A stretch of DNA of 64,000 nt from a bacterium 1XD42-1 (GTDB lineage Bacteria > Bacillota > Clostridia > Oscillospirales > Ruminococcaceae), in the NCBI GenBank assembly GCA_003612625.1, contig RAZJ01000003.1:113680-177679 (forward strand), given 5' to 3'. The translations under genes were made by a program, and so were the position numbers. Under the pieces are notes generated by a model that was given only the letters and a program-made list of their open reading frames with translations, did not search any database and had not been told where the DNA came from. Below, piece after piece: positions 16,138 through 26,901 of the stretch; within the stretch, counting starts at the first letter, position 1, and every line of letters starts with the position of its first letter.

Positions 16138-17340
16138 TTACATACTTTCGGCAAATTTTTTGCCGGTTTCTTTTGCCTTTTCCAAATCCGCTTTAGACGG
16201 GGCAAAAGCTACTTTTAAACCTTCTTCAAAAGGTTTCATTTTCAGCCCTGTTACCCGTGCTGTTAAATTGGGGACAGCTTCCCCGCTCCAGCCATAGGAG
16301 CCAAACAAAAGAACAGGTTTCTTTTTATTATTGATTGCATCTACATGGCTCAATAAAATCCAGGCTGGCGGTACAGCATCTCCGTTGATGGTAGGGCTTC
16401 CCAATGCAAAGCCATCCGAACTATTTAATAAATCTGCCAGTTGTCCCATGTCCTCGTGGATAATGTCATGAAGCGTTACATTTGCATCGGGTTTTGCTTC
16501 CAAAATACCCTCTTGAATGGCCTGGGCAATCTGGCGTGTATTTCCATAAGCAGAAGTATAGAAAATCGGGATTGTTGTTTTTTCATTGGAACGGGGCTGG
16601 CTCCATGTCCGATAACAATCCATAGCATATTCTAAACGGCAGCCCTTTGTCAGGATTGGACCATGGCTGTTGCAGACACGCTGTATATCCAGCCCTTTGA
16701 TTTTTTCCAGACCTGCTAAAACATAAGGCTTAAACGGTCCAAAAATAGCTTGATAATAATAGGTAAATCCTTCTTCATATTTTTCCGGATATGCCATATT
16801 GGTATCAAACATATAAGGCTCGCAATAATGGGCTCCTAAGAAATCACAGCTAAATAATGTTTTTTCTTCTTCTACCCATGTAAACATGGAATCCGGCCAA
16901 TGCAGGAACGGCGCCATTAAAAATTTTAACGTTTTGCCGCCAATATCAATGGTTTCTTCATCTTTTACCACTTGAATTTTTGCACCGGAACGGTTGATAA
17001 TATTTTTTAAATAAATCGAACCGGCTTTAGAAATCAATATGGTAGCATTTGGCATATAATCCAGAAGCTTTTCGACACAGCCTGTATGATCCGGCTCATT
17101 ATGATTCAATACAATATAGTCAATCTTAGAAGGATCGATTACTTCCCGGATATTTTCCAAGTAACGGTCAAAATATTGTAAATGGGCTGTTTCAACTAAA
17201 ACATTTTTTTCTGTCCCTTTTAAGAGATAAGAATTATATGTTGTACCATATTTTGTTTCCATTACGATATCAAAAACTCGTAAAGCCGGATTTAAAATAC
17301 CTACTGCATAAAGACTGTCTGTAATTTTGACTGAAGCCAA
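16138..17340 (-). CDS. fprA: A-type flavoprotein / flavodiiron protein (FprA)
   Basis: 400 aa from a TTG at 17340 with AAGGA just upstream; the longer frame would translate an intergenic hairpin. The N-terminal metallo-beta-lactamase-like domain carries the diiron ligands HNEPDH and VLNHN context, and the C-terminal flavodoxin domain has the FMN loop YTSAYGNTRQIAQAI. Flavodiiron proteins reduce O2 to water or NO to N2O in anaerobes, taking electrons from rubredoxin. The rubredoxin gene lies directly upstream in the same operon, which supports the oxygen-detoxifying role. Confidence 0.93.
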   Translation of the reverse strand: MASVKITDSLYAVGILNPALRVFDIVMETKYGTTYNSYLLKGTEKNVLVETAHLQYFDRYLENIREVIDPSKIDYIVLNHNEPDHTGCVEKLLDYMPNATILISKAGSIYLKNIINRSGAKIQVVKDEETIDIGGKTLKFLMAPFLHWPDSMFTWVEEEKTLFSCDFLGAHYCEPYMFDTNMAYPEKYEEGFTYYYQAIFGPFKPYVLAGLEKIKGLDIQRVCNSHGPILTKGCRLEYAMDCYRTWSQPRSNEKTTIPIFYTSAYGNTRQIAQAIQEGILEAKPDANVTLHDIIHEDMGQLADLLNSSDGFALGSPTINGDAVPPAWILLSHVDAINNKKKPVLLFGSYGWSGEAVPNLTARVTGLKMKPFEEGLKVAFAPSKADLEKAKETGKKFAESM

Positions 17341-17365
17341 TTTTTCCTTCCCCCTATCACAAGGT

Positions 17366-17400
17366 TTGACCATGACAGGACAAAATCCTATCATGGTCAA
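17366..17400 (-). other. Intercistronic hairpin between rubredoxin and fprA
   Basis: TTGACCATGA and TCATGGTCAA (17366-17375, 17391-17400) form a 10-bp stem extended by AGGA/TCCT after one mismatch. No T-run follows on the minus strand, so it is more likely an mRNA processing or stability element, or a weak attenuator, than a full terminator. Confidence 0.6.
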
Positions 17401-17405
17401 GAATC

Positions 17406-17564
17406 TTATTCTTTGTCAAATTGATCTTTTCCAACACCGCAAAGTGGGCATACAAAATCTTCCGGGACATCTTCCCACTTTGTTCCTGGTGCAATCCCAG
17501 CATCAGGTTCTCCTTTAGCCGGATCATAAACATAACCGCAAACATTGCAAACATATTTTTCCAT
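17406..17564 (-). CDS. Rubredoxin
   Basis: 52 aa from the ATG at 17564, preceded by AAAGGAG. A one-iron electron carrier. The two iron-binding knuckles are CNVCGY (near the N-terminus) and CPLCGVGK (near the C-terminus), with the family's [15 protein letters not shown] and [11 protein letters not shown] segments between them. It donates electrons to the flavodiiron protein encoded next. The promoter upstream overlaps an inverted repeat that may be a redox-responsive operator. Confidence 0.96.
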   Translation of the reverse strand: MEKYVCNVCGYVYDPAKGEPDAGIAPGTKWEDVPEDFVCPLCGVGKDQFDKE

Positions 17565-17623
17565 ATTATAATGCTCCTTTCTTTTCTGACTATCCATGAT
17601 CTTTTAGGACAAACTTTTTAACT

Positions 17624-17657
17624 ATTACACTATATTATAAATGTGTAATTTTGTAAA
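17624..17657 (-). promoter_or_regulatory. Rubredoxin-fprA promoter with overlapping inverted repeat
   Basis: Minus strand TTTACA (17652-17657), 17 bases, TATAGT (17629-17634). ATTACAC (17624-17630) and GTGTAAT (17643-17649) form an inverted repeat with a 12-base centre lying across the spacer and -10 element. This is a good position for a repressor; the regulator is not identified and the site does not match PerR or Rex consensus closely. Confidence 0.6.
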
Positions 17658-17708
17658 GACTTTTTCAAACTTCCTTCCAAAAAATTAAAAGTTCGTTCAC
17701 TTCTTTGC

Positions 17709-20534
17709 TTAAAAAAGCATCCGTTTTAAATATTGTCCAGTATAACTGGCTTCTACCTGGCAAATTTCTTCCGGAGTTCCTGTTGCTACAATGGTTCCGC
17801 CTTTATCGCCGCCTTCCGGCCCCAAATCAATAATATAATCTGCTGTTTTAATCACATCTAAATTATGCTCAATAGTAATGACTGTATTCCCTGTGTCCAC
17901 CAAAGCCTGCAATACATCAATTAAACGGTGAACATCCGCCGTATGAAGCCCGGTAGTTGGTTCATCTAAAATATAAATGGTTTTACCAGTAGGCCGCCGG
18001 GATAATTCTGTTGCTAATTTTACCCGCTGGGCTTCCCCGCCAGATAAAGTCGTAGCTGCCTGCCCTACTTTAATATACCCTAATCCAACATCATATAAAG
18101 TTTGGAGCTTACGGGAAATTTTTGGCAGATTTTCAAAAAATCCTAACGCTTCTTCCACTGTCATTTCCAATACTTCATGGATATTTTTTCCTTTATATTT
18201 AACTTCTAATGTTTCGCGGTTATAGCGTTTGCCTTTGCAGACTTCACAAGGTACAAAGATATCCGGCAAAAAGTGCATTTCAATTTTGATAATACCGTCG
18301 CCCTCACACGCTTCACAGCGCCCGCCTTTCACATTAAAAGAAAACCGTCCAGACTTATATCCCCTCATTTTTGCATCTGCTGTTTGGGCAAACAACTCCC
18401 GTATATCTGTAAATACTCCGGTATATGTGGCTGGATTGGAACGGGGCGTCCGGCCGATTGGGGCCTGATTGATTTCAATTACCTTATCGACAAATTCAAT
18501 TCCTACAATATCTTTATGCTTTCCGGGTTTCATCCGGGGATTGGTTAATTCTTTTGTCAGGCGTTTAAATAGGATTTCATTGATCAACGAACTTTTTCCG
18601 GAACCGGATACGCCGGTAACGACTGTAAAAACTCCCAGCGGAATTTCTACATCAATCCCTTTTAAATTATTCTCTGATGCCCCTATAATTTTAAGGGAAT
18701 TTCCGTTTCCTTTCCGGCGTATAGCAGGAATTTCAATTTTTTTCGATCCAGATAGATACTGCCCTGTAATGGATTCTTTACAGGCTTCTATTTTTTGAAT
18801 ATCCCCTGCACAGACAATTTGCCCCCCGTGGATTCCTGCGCCAGGCCCTACATCAACAATATAATCCGCTGCTCGCATGGTATCTTCATCATGTTCTACG
18901 ACAATCAGCGTGTTCCCCAAATCCCGCAAATGGCATAACGTTGCAATCAATTTATCATTATCCCGCTGGTGCAGACCAATAGAAGGCTCATCCAAAATAT
19001 ACAGGACCCCCATCAGAGAAGATCCTATTTGGGTTGCAAGACGGATACGCTGGCTTTCTCCTCCAGATAAAGTCCCTGCGGAACGGGATAATGTCAAATA
19101 ATCCAGCCCCACATTACATAAAAAACCTAACCGTTCCCGGACTTCTTTAATGATAGATGCTGCAATCATCTGTTCTTTATGATTTAATGATAGGTTATTT
19201 AAAAAGTCTAAAGCCTGTACAACACTCATTTTACAAAACTGACTGATATTTACACCGCCAACCGTTACTGCCAGGACAATTTTATTTAACCGTTCTCCAT
19301 GGCAAGCCGGACATTCCACACTATTCATCCATGTGGTAATTTCATCACGCATCCAGTTAGAATTGGTTTCTCGGAAACGACGTTCTAAATTATTTACGAT
19401 CCCCTCAAATTCTGTATAATAGGCATTCTTCATACTATCGGTTTCCCGACGCACCATAATTTTTTCACCGTTAGAACCATACAGCAAAATCTGTACGGCT
19501 TTTGGCGGCAGCTCTGCCACTGGAACATCCAGAGAAAAACCGTAATGCTCCGCCAGACCTTCATAATACATCTGGGCAATACCGCCTTCGGCATAATACC
19601 AACCAGAAGCCCGGATAGCTCCTTCCCGGATGGTAAGGTTTTTATTGGGAATCACCAAATCAGGATCAACCTTTAAAAAAGTACCCAATCCAGTACATTT
19701 TTCACAGGCTCCATAAGGAGCATTAAAGGAAAACATGCGAGGGGTTAATTCTTCAATGGAAATTTCACTGTGTTCTGGACAGCAATAATTTTGTGAAAAA
19801 GTAAATTCCCCGATTTCCCCAGCGTCTACCATAACAAGACCGCCTGATAAATCCAATGCCGTTTCTAAAGAATCCGCCAGTCGGGATTCCATTTCTTTTT
19901 TTACGACTAAGCGGTCTACAATAATTTCAATGGTATGCTTTTTATTTTTGTCTAGTGTAATTTCTTCTGCCAGGTCGTATAAATTTCCATCAATACGTGC
20001 CCTTACATATCCAGAACGGCGGGCGCTGTCTAACTCCTTGATATGCTGGCCTTTTTTTCCCCGCACTTTTGGCGAAAGAATTTGAATCCGTGTCCCTTCT
20101 GGAATTTCCATAATCCGGTCTACCATTTGATCAACGGCCTGCTGTTCAATGGGGCGGCCGCAAATGGGACAATGTGGAATTCCGATTCGTGCATAAAGCA
20201 GCCGCAAATAATCATAAATTTCTGTAACGGTTCCGACGGTAGAACGGGGGTTTTTTGAAGTCGTTTTTTGATCAATGGAAATAGCTGGAGAAAGCCCTTC
20301 TATACTGTCTACATCTGGCTTTTCCATCTGCCCCAAAAATTGCCGGGCGTAACTGGAAAGGCTTTCCATATAGCGCCGCTGTCCATCTGCATAAATGGTA
20401 TCAAAAGCCAAAGAACTTTTTCCGGAACCGGATAAGCCTGTAAATACAATAAGCTTATCCCTGGGGATTTCCAAGTCTATATTTTTTAAATTATGTTCCC
20501 GAGCCCCTTTGATTACTAATTTATCCAAAGCCAT
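17709..20534 (-). CDS. uvrA: UvrABC excinuclease subunit A
   Basis: 941 aa, full length. UvrA dimerises, scans DNA for bulky lesions and loads UvrB. Two ABC ATPase modules are visible, with Walker [15 protein letters not shown] and [13 protein letters not shown] and signatures [11 protein letters not shown] and [11 protein letters not shown]. Zinc-binding clusters include [16 protein letters not shown] and CEACEGDG with CEVCKGKR. It begins 16 bases after uvrB and shares its promoter; this uvrB-uvrA order is standard and often SOS-controlled, but no LexA box was identified here. Confidence 0.97.
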   Translation of the reverse strand: MALDKLVIKGAREHNLKNIDLEIPRDKLIVFTGLSGSGKSSLAFDTIYADGQRRYMESLSSYARQFLGQMEKPDVDSIEGLSPAISIDQKTTSKNPRSTVGTVTEIYDYLRLLYARIGIPHCPICGRPIEQQAVDQMVDRIMEIPEGTRIQILSPKVRGKKGQHIKELDSARRSGYVRARIDGNLYDLAEEITLDKNKKHTIEIIVDRLVVKKEMESRLADSLETALDLSGGLVMVDAGEIGEFTFSQNYCCPEHSEISIEELTPRMFSFNAPYGACEKCTGLGTFLKVDPDLVIPNKNLTIREGAIRASGWYYAEGGIAQMYYEGLAEHYGFSLDVPVAELPPKAVQILLYGSNGEKIMVRRETDSMKNAYYTEFEGIVNNLERRFRETNSNWMRDEITTWMNSVECPACHGERLNKIVLAVTVGGVNISQFCKMSVVQALDFLNNLSLNHKEQMIAASIIKEVRERLGFLCNVGLDYLTLSRSAGTLSGGESQRIRLATQIGSSLMGVLYILDEPSIGLHQRDNDKLIATLCHLRDLGNTLIVVEHDEDTMRAADYIVDVGPGAGIHGGQIVCAGDIQKIEACKESITGQYLSGSKKIEIPAIRRKGNGNSLKIIGASENNLKGIDVEIPLGVFTVVTGVSGSGKSSLINEILFKRLTKELTNPRMKPGKHKDIVGIEFVDKVIEINQAPIGRTPRSNPATYTGVFTDIRELFAQTADAKMRGYKSGRFSFNVKGGRCEACEGDGIIKIEMHFLPDIFVPCEVCKGKRYNRETLEVKYKGKNIHEVLEMTVEEALGFFENLPKISRKLQTLYDVGLGYIKVGQAATTLSGGEAQRVKLATELSRRPTGKTIYILDEPTTGLHTADVHRLIDVLQALVDTGNTVITIEHNLDVIKTADYIIDLGPEGGDKGGTIVATGTPEEICQVEASYTGQYLKRMLF

Positions 20535-20550
20535 AATTTTTTATGTTTCC

Positions 20551-22566
20551 TCACTTTTTTGATTTCGGCAAACGACGGGATTGACTTCTCAGTGTATCAT
20601 TTTCCGCTTTTAATTGATTGATTTTATCACGCAGATAGGCAGCATGTTCAAATTCCAAAATCTTAGCAGCATTTTTCATTTCTGCTGTTAATTTGGCAAT
20701 CAAGGCATCCCGTTCCTTATGGGACATCCGTTTTGTATTTTTTGTCCGGTTTTCTGTTTCATCTTTTGCAGAAATTTCAAGAATTTCACGGACTTCTTTC
20801 TGAATGGTTTGCGGTGTAATCCCATGTTCTTCATTATATTTTTTTTGGATTCCCCGGCGGCGGACTGTTTCACTGATGGCCCGTTCCATAGAGTCTGTTA
20901 CAGTATCTGCATACATAATCACTTTACCGGAAGCATTCCGAGCAGCACGTCCGATTGTCTGTACCAAGGAAGTTTCACTGCGGAGGAATCCTTCCTTATC
21001 TGCATCCAGAATAGCTACCAAAGAAACTTCCGGAATGTCTAAGCCTTCCCGCAGCAGGTTAATTCCGACTAAAACATCAAATTCCCCTAACCGCAAATCT
21101 CGGACAATTTCCATCCGTTCAATGGTGTCAATATCATGGTGCATATAGCGGATACGGACACCCATATTTTCCATATAACCAGTCAGATCTTCTGCCATTT
21201 TCTTTGTTAAAGTTGTAACAAGCACCCGTTCTCCTTGCTCTGTCCGCAGATTGATTTCTGACAGTAAATCATCAATTTGACCATCTACTGGACGAACCTC
21301 CACTTCCGGATCAAGAAGCCCTGTTGGCCGGATCACTTGTTCCACAATTTCGGAACTTTTCCCCTTTTCAAATTCTCCTGGGGTTGCACTGACAAAAATC
21401 ACCTGATTCAGTTTGTTATAAAACTCATCAAAATTCAAAGGACGATTATCAAGGGCTGACGGCAAACGGAAGCCAAATTCAATTAAATTTTTCTTTCGGG
21501 CCTGATCCCCGCCAAACATTCCCCGGACCTGGGGCAATGTAACATGGGATTCATCCACAAACAAAAGGAAATCTTTTGGAAAATAGTCTAAAAGGGTATA
21601 AGGCGTACTGCCTGGAGGACGCTGGGAAATCACACGGGAATAATTTTCAATTCCTTTGCAGAACCCGATTTCTTGCAGCATCTCCATATCATAATTGGTT
21701 CGTTCTGCAATCCGCTGGGCTTCAATCAGCTTGCCATTTGCTTTAAAATAGTTTACCCGTTCATCACATTCCTTCCGGATTTCGTCAATAGCTGTATGCA
21801 ATTTTTCTGGCGGTACAATATAGTGGGAAGCTGGATAGATAGCTGCATGTGTTACAACATTTTTTATTTCTCCAGTAAGGGTATTGATTTCTGAAATACG
21901 ATCAATTTCATCTCCAAAAAATTCGATTCTAATAGCAGTATCGCCGGAATAAACCGGAAATATTTCTACTACATCACCGCGGACACGGAATTTATTACGG
22001 ATAAAATTCATATCATTGCGTTCATACTGCAGCTCTACCAGCTTTTGTATCAGTTCATCCCGTTCTTTTTGCATTCCTGTCCGCAAAGAAATTACCATAT
22101 TTTTGTAGTCAATCGGGTCCCCTAACGTATAGATACAGGAAACACTTGCTACAATAATGACATCCCGCCGTTCCCCTAAAGAAGCTGTTGCAGAATGGCG
22201 CAGCTTTTCGATTTCATCATTGATGGCAGAATCTTTTTCAATATAGGTGTCTGTACTGGCAATATAAGCTTCTGGCTGGTAATAGTCATAGTAGGAAACG
22301 AAATATTCTACTGCATTATTGGGGAAAAATTCTTTAAATTCGGAGCAAAGCTGGGCTGCCAAGGTTTTATTATGGGCAAGCACTAATGTAGGCCGGTTTA
22401 CTCGTTCAATAATATTTGCCATTGTAAAAGTCTTTCCAGATCCAGTAACTCCAAGGAGCGTCTGTTCTTTATCCCCTTGCAAAATCCCTGCTGCTAACTT
22501 TTCAATTGCCTGGGGCTGATCCCCTGTTGGGCGGTAGGAAGAAACCAGTTGGAATTGATCAGGCAA
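20551..22566 (-). CDS. uvrB: UvrABC excinuclease subunit B
   Basis: 671 aa from a TTG at 22566, placed by AGGAGGTG 5 bases upstream (a TTG seven codons earlier would put the ribosome site inside the gene). UvrB verifies damage and recruits UvrC. Visible features are GVTGSGKT (Walker A), the beta-hairpin region [18 protein letters not shown], the helicase motif [20 protein letters not shown], and a C-terminal UVR motif ([18 protein letters not shown]). It is the first gene of the uvrBA operon. Confidence 0.97.
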   Translation of the reverse strand: MPDQFQLVSSYRPTGDQPQAIEKLAAGILQGDKEQTLLGVTGSGKTFTMANIIERVNRPTLVLAHNKTLAAQLCSEFKEFFPNNAVEYFVSYYDYYQPEAYIASTDTYIEKDSAINDEIEKLRHSATASLGERRDVIIVASVSCIYTLGDPIDYKNMVISLRTGMQKERDELIQKLVELQYERNDMNFIRNKFRVRGDVVEIFPVYSGDTAIRIEFFGDEIDRISEINTLTGEIKNVVTHAAIYPASHYIVPPEKLHTAIDEIRKECDERVNYFKANGKLIEAQRIAERTNYDMEMLQEIGFCKGIENYSRVISQRPPGSTPYTLLDYFPKDFLLFVDESHVTLPQVRGMFGGDQARKKNLIEFGFRLPSALDNRPLNFDEFYNKLNQVIFVSATPGEFEKGKSSEIVEQVIRPTGLLDPEVEVRPVDGQIDDLLSEINLRTEQGERVLVTTLTKKMAEDLTGYMENMGVRIRYMHHDIDTIERMEIVRDLRLGEFDVLVGINLLREGLDIPEVSLVAILDADKEGFLRSETSLVQTIGRAARNASGKVIMYADTVTDSMERAISETVRRRGIQKKYNEEHGITPQTIQKEVREILEISAKDETENRTKNTKRMSHKERDALIAKLTAEMKNAAKILEFEHAAYLRDKINQLKAENDTLRSQSRRLPKSKK

Positions 22567-22624
22567 CCCTGCACCTCCTCTTAACAATGATTCCCTTTTT
22601 TCGTATTAAAATAATACCACAGAT

Positions 22625-22652
22625 ATTATATCATAGATTTTACAACTTTCAA
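22625..22652 (-). promoter_or_regulatory. Promoter of uvrBA
   Basis: Minus strand TTGAAA, 16-base spacer, TATAAT. About 50 bases separate it from the ribosome site. Confidence 0.65.
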
Positions 22653-22676
22653 GTGTTTTTTTATGATCTTTCATAA

Positions 22677-22711
22677 AGAAACAGGCTTCCTTTTTTTAGA
22701 AAGCCTGTTCT
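22677..22711 (-). terminator. Intrinsic terminator of clpB
   Basis: Minus-strand arms AACAGGCTTTC and GAAGCCTGTTTC around an A-rich loop, followed by a short T-rich stretch. It lies between clpB and the uvrB promoter. Confidence 0.8.
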
Positions 22712-22725
22712 TTTTGGATAAGATA

Positions 22726-25329
22726 TTATTTGATTTTTACGGTCAGTTCTCCATTTTCTACATCTGCTAAAAGATGGGTATTCGGGGCAGGGTCCTGAGC
22801 TATCATTAGCCTTGCCAATAAGGTTTCAATGCTATGCTGCATATACCGTTTTAATGGACGGGCGCCGTAAATGGGATCGTAGCCCCGTTCTACAATGAAT
22901 TTTTTTGCCGCCTCTGTGATTTCTAAAGTAAGCTGCTTGTCAGACAACCGTTTTTGTAGATCCGCTTGCAATAAATCTACAATTTTTGTAATCTGAGCCT
23001 TTTGTAAAGGCTTATAAAATACGATTTCATCCAACCGGTTTAGGAATTCCGGACGGAATGACTGCTTTAACAGGCCGTCGACTGCATTGCGGGCTTCTTG
23101 TGTAATTTCGCCTTTTTCATCAATCCCATCCAAAATATAAGGTGAACCTAAATTGCTGGTTAAAATTAAAATGGTATTTTTAAAATCGACTGTCCGGCCC
23201 TGGGAGTCTGTAATCCGTCCGTCATCTAAGACTTGTAATAAAATATTAAATACATCTGGGTGAGCTTTTTCCACTTCATCAAACAAAATGACTGCATAAG
23301 GGGAACGGCGTACAGCTTCTGTCAACTGGCCGCCTTCCTCATATCCAACATATCCCGGAGGCGCCCCGATCAAGCGGCTGACAGAAAATTTCTCCATATA
23401 TTCGCTCATATCAATACGGATCATATTCTTTTCATCATCAAATAGCGCTTGTGCTAAAGCTTTCGCCAATTCTGTTTTGCCTACTCCCGTAGGGCCAAGA
23501 AACAGGAAGGAACCAATGGGGCGGTGCTTATCCTGAATACCAGCGCGGGAACGCAGAATCGCTTCTGCAACTTTTGTAACAGCTTCTTCCTGGCCAATGA
23601 CCCGCTGGTGGAGAATTTGTTCCAAATGGAGCAATTTTTCCCGTTCCCCTTCCATGAGCCGGGCCACAGGAATACCAGTCCAGCGGCCAATAATCCGGGC
23701 AATTTCTTCTTCTGTCACTTTATCCCGCAGTAAAGTGGTGTCTTTTTCTGCGGCTTCTGCCAGTTGTTCTTCCTGGGCAAGCTCTTTCTGTAATTCGGGC
23801 AAACGTCCATATTTTAATTCTGCGGCTTTATTTAAGTCATAGCCACGCTGGGCCTTTTCAATTTCAGCGTTGACTTGTTCCAGTTCTTCCCGTAATTTCT
23901 GTACTTTAGAAATAGCATCCTTTTCATTTTCCCATTTTGCTTTCATTTCCTGGAAATGTTCCCGCAATTCCGCAAGTTCTTTTTTCAATTTGTCTAAATG
24001 TTCTTTGGAAAGCTGATCTGTTTCCTTTTTTAAGGCAGCTTCTTCAATTTCCAACTGCATAATCCGGCGGGACAGATCATCCAGTTCACTTGGCATGGAA
24101 TTCATTTCTGTTCGGATCATAGCGCAGGCTTCATCTACGAGGTCAATGGCTTTATCAGGCAGGAAACGGTCAGAAATATATCGGTTGGATAAAACTGCGG
24201 CTGCAATCAATGCCTGATCTTGAATTTTAACTCCGTGAAATACTTCATAACGTTCTTTTAATCCTCGTAAAATGGAAATAGTATCTTCTACGGTTGGTTC
24301 CCCTACCATAACTGGCTGGAAGCGCCGTTCCAAAGCTGCATCTTTTTCAATATAGAGATGGTATTCATTTAAAGTTGTAGCTCCTATACAATGCAGCTCT
24401 CCCCGGGCCAGCATGGGTTTTAATAGGTTGCCTGCATCCATAGAACCTTCTGTTTTGCCTGCGCCAACAATCGTATGCAATTCGTCAATAAATAGGATAA
24501 TTTTTCCTTCACTTTTCCGGATCTCCTGTAAAACGGCTTTCAAACGTTCTTCAAATTCACCACGGAATTTTGCCCCTGCAATCAATGCCCCCATATCTAA
24601 AGAAAATATTGTACGATCTTTTAAATTTTCTGGAACATCACCCTGTACAATACGCTGTGCTAAACCTTCTGCAATGGCTGTTTTACCGACGCCAGGTTCC
24701 CCGATTAAAACAGGGTTATTTTTTGTTTTCCGGGATAAAATCCGGATTACATTTCTAATTTCATTGTCACGTCCAATCACTGGATCTAGTTTTTGTTTCC
24801 GTGCCTGTTCTACTAAGTCTGTCCCATACTTTTTTAAGGCATCATATGTTTCTTCCGGCATATCAGAAGTAACACGGGTATTTCCCCGTACAGATGCCAA
24901 CGCATTTAAAAAGTTGTTTTTTGTAATATTACAGGACTTCAAGACCCGTTTTAAGCCGGAATCTGAGCTTTCCAGTAAAGCTAACATGATATGTTCCACA
25001 GAAACATATTCATCCTTCATACGTTCCGCTTCTTTTTCGGCTTTTGTCAGGACTTTGTCAGTTTCCTGGGAAACATAAATTTTATCTGGTTCCCGTCCCG
25101 GCCCGCTGACACTTGGAATCCTGCCAAGCTCCGTTTCGATTTCCCGATTTAGCTGGCCGTTATCCACATCCATACGGCCTAACATTTGTACAATCAGTCC
25201 TTGCGGCTGGGCCAATAAAGCTGCAAATAAATGCAATGGTTCAATTTGCATCTGTCCCCGTTCCAATGCCAAAGATTGGGCTGTTTGGATGGCTTCCAAA
25301 GATTTTTGGGTGAGTTTTTGTGCGTTCAT
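22726..25329 (-). CDS. clpB: ATP-dependent disaggregase ClpB
   Basis: 867 aa, full length. ClpB hexamers pull proteins out of aggregates together with DnaK. In order: N-terminal double Clp repeat (1-150), AAA module 1 with [13 protein letters not shown], the long coiled-coil middle domain (about 400-530, rich in E/K/Q), AAA module 2 with [13 protein letters not shown], and the C-terminal D2-small domain. The coiled-coil middle domain separates it from ClpC/ClpA. It is transcribed alone from a promoter overlapped by a CIRCE operator, so it is expected to be HrcA-repressed and heat-inducible. Confidence 0.97.
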   Translation of the reverse strand: MNAQKLTQKSLEAIQTAQSLALERGQMQIEPLHLFAALLAQPQGLIVQMLGRMDVDNGQLNREIETELGRIPSVSGPGREPDKIYVSQETDKVLTKAEKEAERMKDEYVSVEHIMLALLESSDSGLKRVLKSCNITKNNFLNALASVRGNTRVTSDMPEETYDALKKYGTDLVEQARKQKLDPVIGRDNEIRNVIRILSRKTKNNPVLIGEPGVGKTAIAEGLAQRIVQGDVPENLKDRTIFSLDMGALIAGAKFRGEFEERLKAVLQEIRKSEGKIILFIDELHTIVGAGKTEGSMDAGNLLKPMLARGELHCIGATTLNEYHLYIEKDAALERRFQPVMVGEPTVEDTISILRGLKERYEVFHGVKIQDQALIAAAVLSNRYISDRFLPDKAIDLVDEACAMIRTEMNSMPSELDDLSRRIMQLEIEEAALKKETDQLSKEHLDKLKKELAELREHFQEMKAKWENEKDAISKVQKLREELEQVNAEIEKAQRGYDLNKAAELKYGRLPELQKELAQEEQLAEAAEKDTTLLRDKVTEEEIARIIGRWTGIPVARLMEGEREKLLHLEQILHQRVIGQEEAVTKVAEAILRSRAGIQDKHRPIGSFLFLGPTGVGKTELAKALAQALFDDEKNMIRIDMSEYMEKFSVSRLIGAPPGYVGYEEGGQLTEAVRRSPYAVILFDEVEKAHPDVFNILLQVLDDGRITDSQGRTVDFKNTILILTSNLGSPYILDGIDEKGEITQEARNAVDGLLKQSFRPEFLNRLDEIVFYKPLQKAQITKIVDLLQADLQKRLSDKQLTLEITEAAKKFIVERGYDPIYGARPLKRYMQHSIETLLARLMIAQDPAPNTHLLADVENGELTVKIK

Positions 25330-25374
25330 TAGGATCGCCTCCGTCTATCATCAAAATAAAATCTAACAAATTGA

Positions 25375-25401
25375 TTAGCACTCTCATATCTCGATTGCTA
25401 A
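25375..25401 (-). promoter_or_regulatory. CIRCE operator (HrcA site) of clpB
   Basis: TTAGCACTC, nine bases, GATTGCTAA. The consensus second arm is GAGTGCTAA, so there is one mismatch. It sits over the predicted transcription start of clpB, a typical repression position. Confidence 0.85.
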
Positions 25402-25405
25402 TTGT

Positions 25406-25434
25406 ATTGTAAAGCACTTTCCTATAAAAATCAA
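25406..25434 (-). promoter_or_regulatory. Promoter of clpB
   Basis: Minus strand TTGATT (25429-25434), 17 bases, TACAAT (25406-25411), immediately upstream of CIRCE. Confidence 0.7.
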
Positions 25435-25479
25435 GTATAAATTGTGAACATTTTATACCAAACCTTTGATACAGATCTG

Positions 25480-25515
25480 AAAAAGCATGAATGAAATCTT
25501 TCATCCATGCTTTTT
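25480..25515 (-). terminator. Terminator of the LytTR operon
   Basis: Minus-strand AAAAGCATGGATGAAA pairs with a matching arm and ends in TTTTTC. It closes the five-gene operon before the clpB promoter. Confidence 0.75.
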
Positions 25516-25517
25516 GC

Positions 25518-26300
25518 TTATTGCGGTATATAATGATAGAAAAAGTTAGCTGAATCTGCCTGAGGAACGGGTTCTGAATGGAAATCGGCAGATGGAGGGA
25601 TCAGCCTGCGTATTTTTAACCAGTCATCGGTTGCTGAAAGAGATTTTTCCATTGCGTCTTTTTGAATAAAATCCTCCCATATAACTCGGAGTTGGGCTGC
25701 TGATTTTGCCGCACATTCCATGTATTCCCGAAGCTTTTGGGCTTTTTTCTTCATTTTAGCCCGGTTTTCGGCTGCAACCTTTGCGACTTTTTCCGGAGGA
25801 TCTCCGCCGCCGCAAATATAAGTCACCGTTCCATCCGAATGAACTACAACGCCGCACGGCTCAAAAGTTAATCCGACCGATTTTGCGTAAGCCTCCCCTT
25901 TGGGGATAACATCTGTAAAAAAGTATGATATTTTCTCCTCGTAATAGGCGGCTTTTTCAGGGTCCTTTACCATTTTATCGAAAATATTTGGAGCAATGAC
26001 AATATCCCGCCCATTCATCCGGGCTCCCATCGCATCTAAACTTTTTTGATCTTTCGGTACATCTTGTAAGGTGACCGGTCCGAAACGTTGTTCCAAATAT
26101 TTTTTATAAGCTTTCGGATCAGATATGTGGGACTTTTGTATTGTACCAATATCCAAAATGTCGGTTTGCTTTCCGCTAAATTGGTTGACCATATCATAAA
26201 AATTTTTGTCCTGCATTTCATTTGTTTTTGACTCCAATCTGGGAGCCAAAGCTTTATAGATTGCCCCAACCGGATAATTGATTGGCAAAAAATCGTCCAT
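25518..26300 (-). CDS. DUF6033-like protein, last gene of the LytTR operon
   Basis: 260 aa, no signal peptide or membrane segment. The central part (about 95-200) carries GRDIVIAPNIFDKMVKDPEK, FFTDVIPKGEAYAKSVGLTF and EPCGVVVHSDGTVTYICGGG, which resembles the DUF6033 family of Clostridia as I remember it. A lysine-rich coiled region follows. There is no known function and no catalytic motif is obvious. It is 29 bases downstream of the 182-aa gene, so probably co-transcribed and under the two-component system. The family name is from memory and needs a profile search. Confidence 0.6.
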   Translation of the reverse strand: MDDFLPINYPVGAIYKALAPRLESKTNEMQDKNFYDMVNQFSGKQTDILDIGTIQKSHISDPKAYKKYLEQRFGPVTLQDVPKDQKSLDAMGARMNGRDIVIAPNIFDKMVKDPEKAAYYEEKISYFFTDVIPKGEAYAKSVGLTFEPCGVVVHSDGTVTYICGGGDPPEKVAKVAAENRAKMKKKAQKLREYMECAAKSAAQLRVIWEDFIQKDAMEKSLSATDDWLKIRRLIPPSADFHSEPVPQADSANFFYHYIPQ

Positions 26301-26329
26301 TATATCCCTGTCCTTTCCATAAAATCAGA

Positions 26330-26878
26330 TTATATTTTTATGTTTAAATTTTTCTTTCCACTGATTGTATTCATACTGTCCTGCAATAAATTCCCATTGG
26401 AAAAAATCTCATCCAATACCCCAGCAGGGATTTGTTTTCCTGCGCTCCAGCCAGGAACTTTTTCTTTAATTGCACTGGTCACTTTCCCCGATATTTCTAA
26501 ATGCAGCTGGTTCAATGTCCAGCATGCTGACAAACGATCTTCTTTTTTCAGTGTCTTATAATATTCGTTGTTTTTACGGTAATAAGCATCCCATTCTGCC
26601 TCATTATCTCCTGACATGCCATTATATTTATAATAAGCTGTTTTTACATCTTGCAAAACATGCTGTTTCATTTCATCCGACACAGGAATTATTTTTTTAT
26701 AATCGCTCCTGCCTGTTACGCACATTCCTTCAACGCCATAAGAATTTTTATAATGGCCCGTTAATAAATCTTGCAGGGTATTACGGCCATAACTGTTTGA
26801 CTGCCTTGAGGCCAAGTGATTTCTCTGGTTCATTCCTGAAAAAAGCTTCCAAATCCCCTGGTAATTTCCGATACGCAT
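26330..26878 (-). CDS. Unknown 182-aa protein of the LytTR operon
   Basis: Not recognised. 182 aa, hydrophilic, no signal peptide, tyrosine- and asparagine-rich in the first half, with a helical middle (about 65-150) containing WDAYYRKNNEYYKTLKKED. A strong GGAGG ribosome site precedes the ATG. It is flanked at 23 and 29 bases by the two other uncharacterised operon genes, which suggests all three products act together. Confidence 0.65.
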   Translation of the reverse strand: MRIGNYQGIWKLFSGMNQRNHLASRQSNSYGRNTLQDLLTGHYKNSYGVEGMCVTGRSDYKKIIPVSDEMKQHVLQDVKTAYYKYNGMSGDNEAEWDAYYRKNNEYYKTLKKEDRLSACWTLNQLHLEISGKVTSAIKEKVPGWSAGKQIPAGVLDEIFSNGNLLQDSMNTISGKKNLNIKI

Positions 26879-26901
26879 ATAAATTCCTCCTTCATTTTTA
26901 T

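Noticed and set aside
24413..25078. 221-codon open frame on the plus strand
   Set aside because: Antisense shadow of clpB, including complements of its conserved ATPase motifs.
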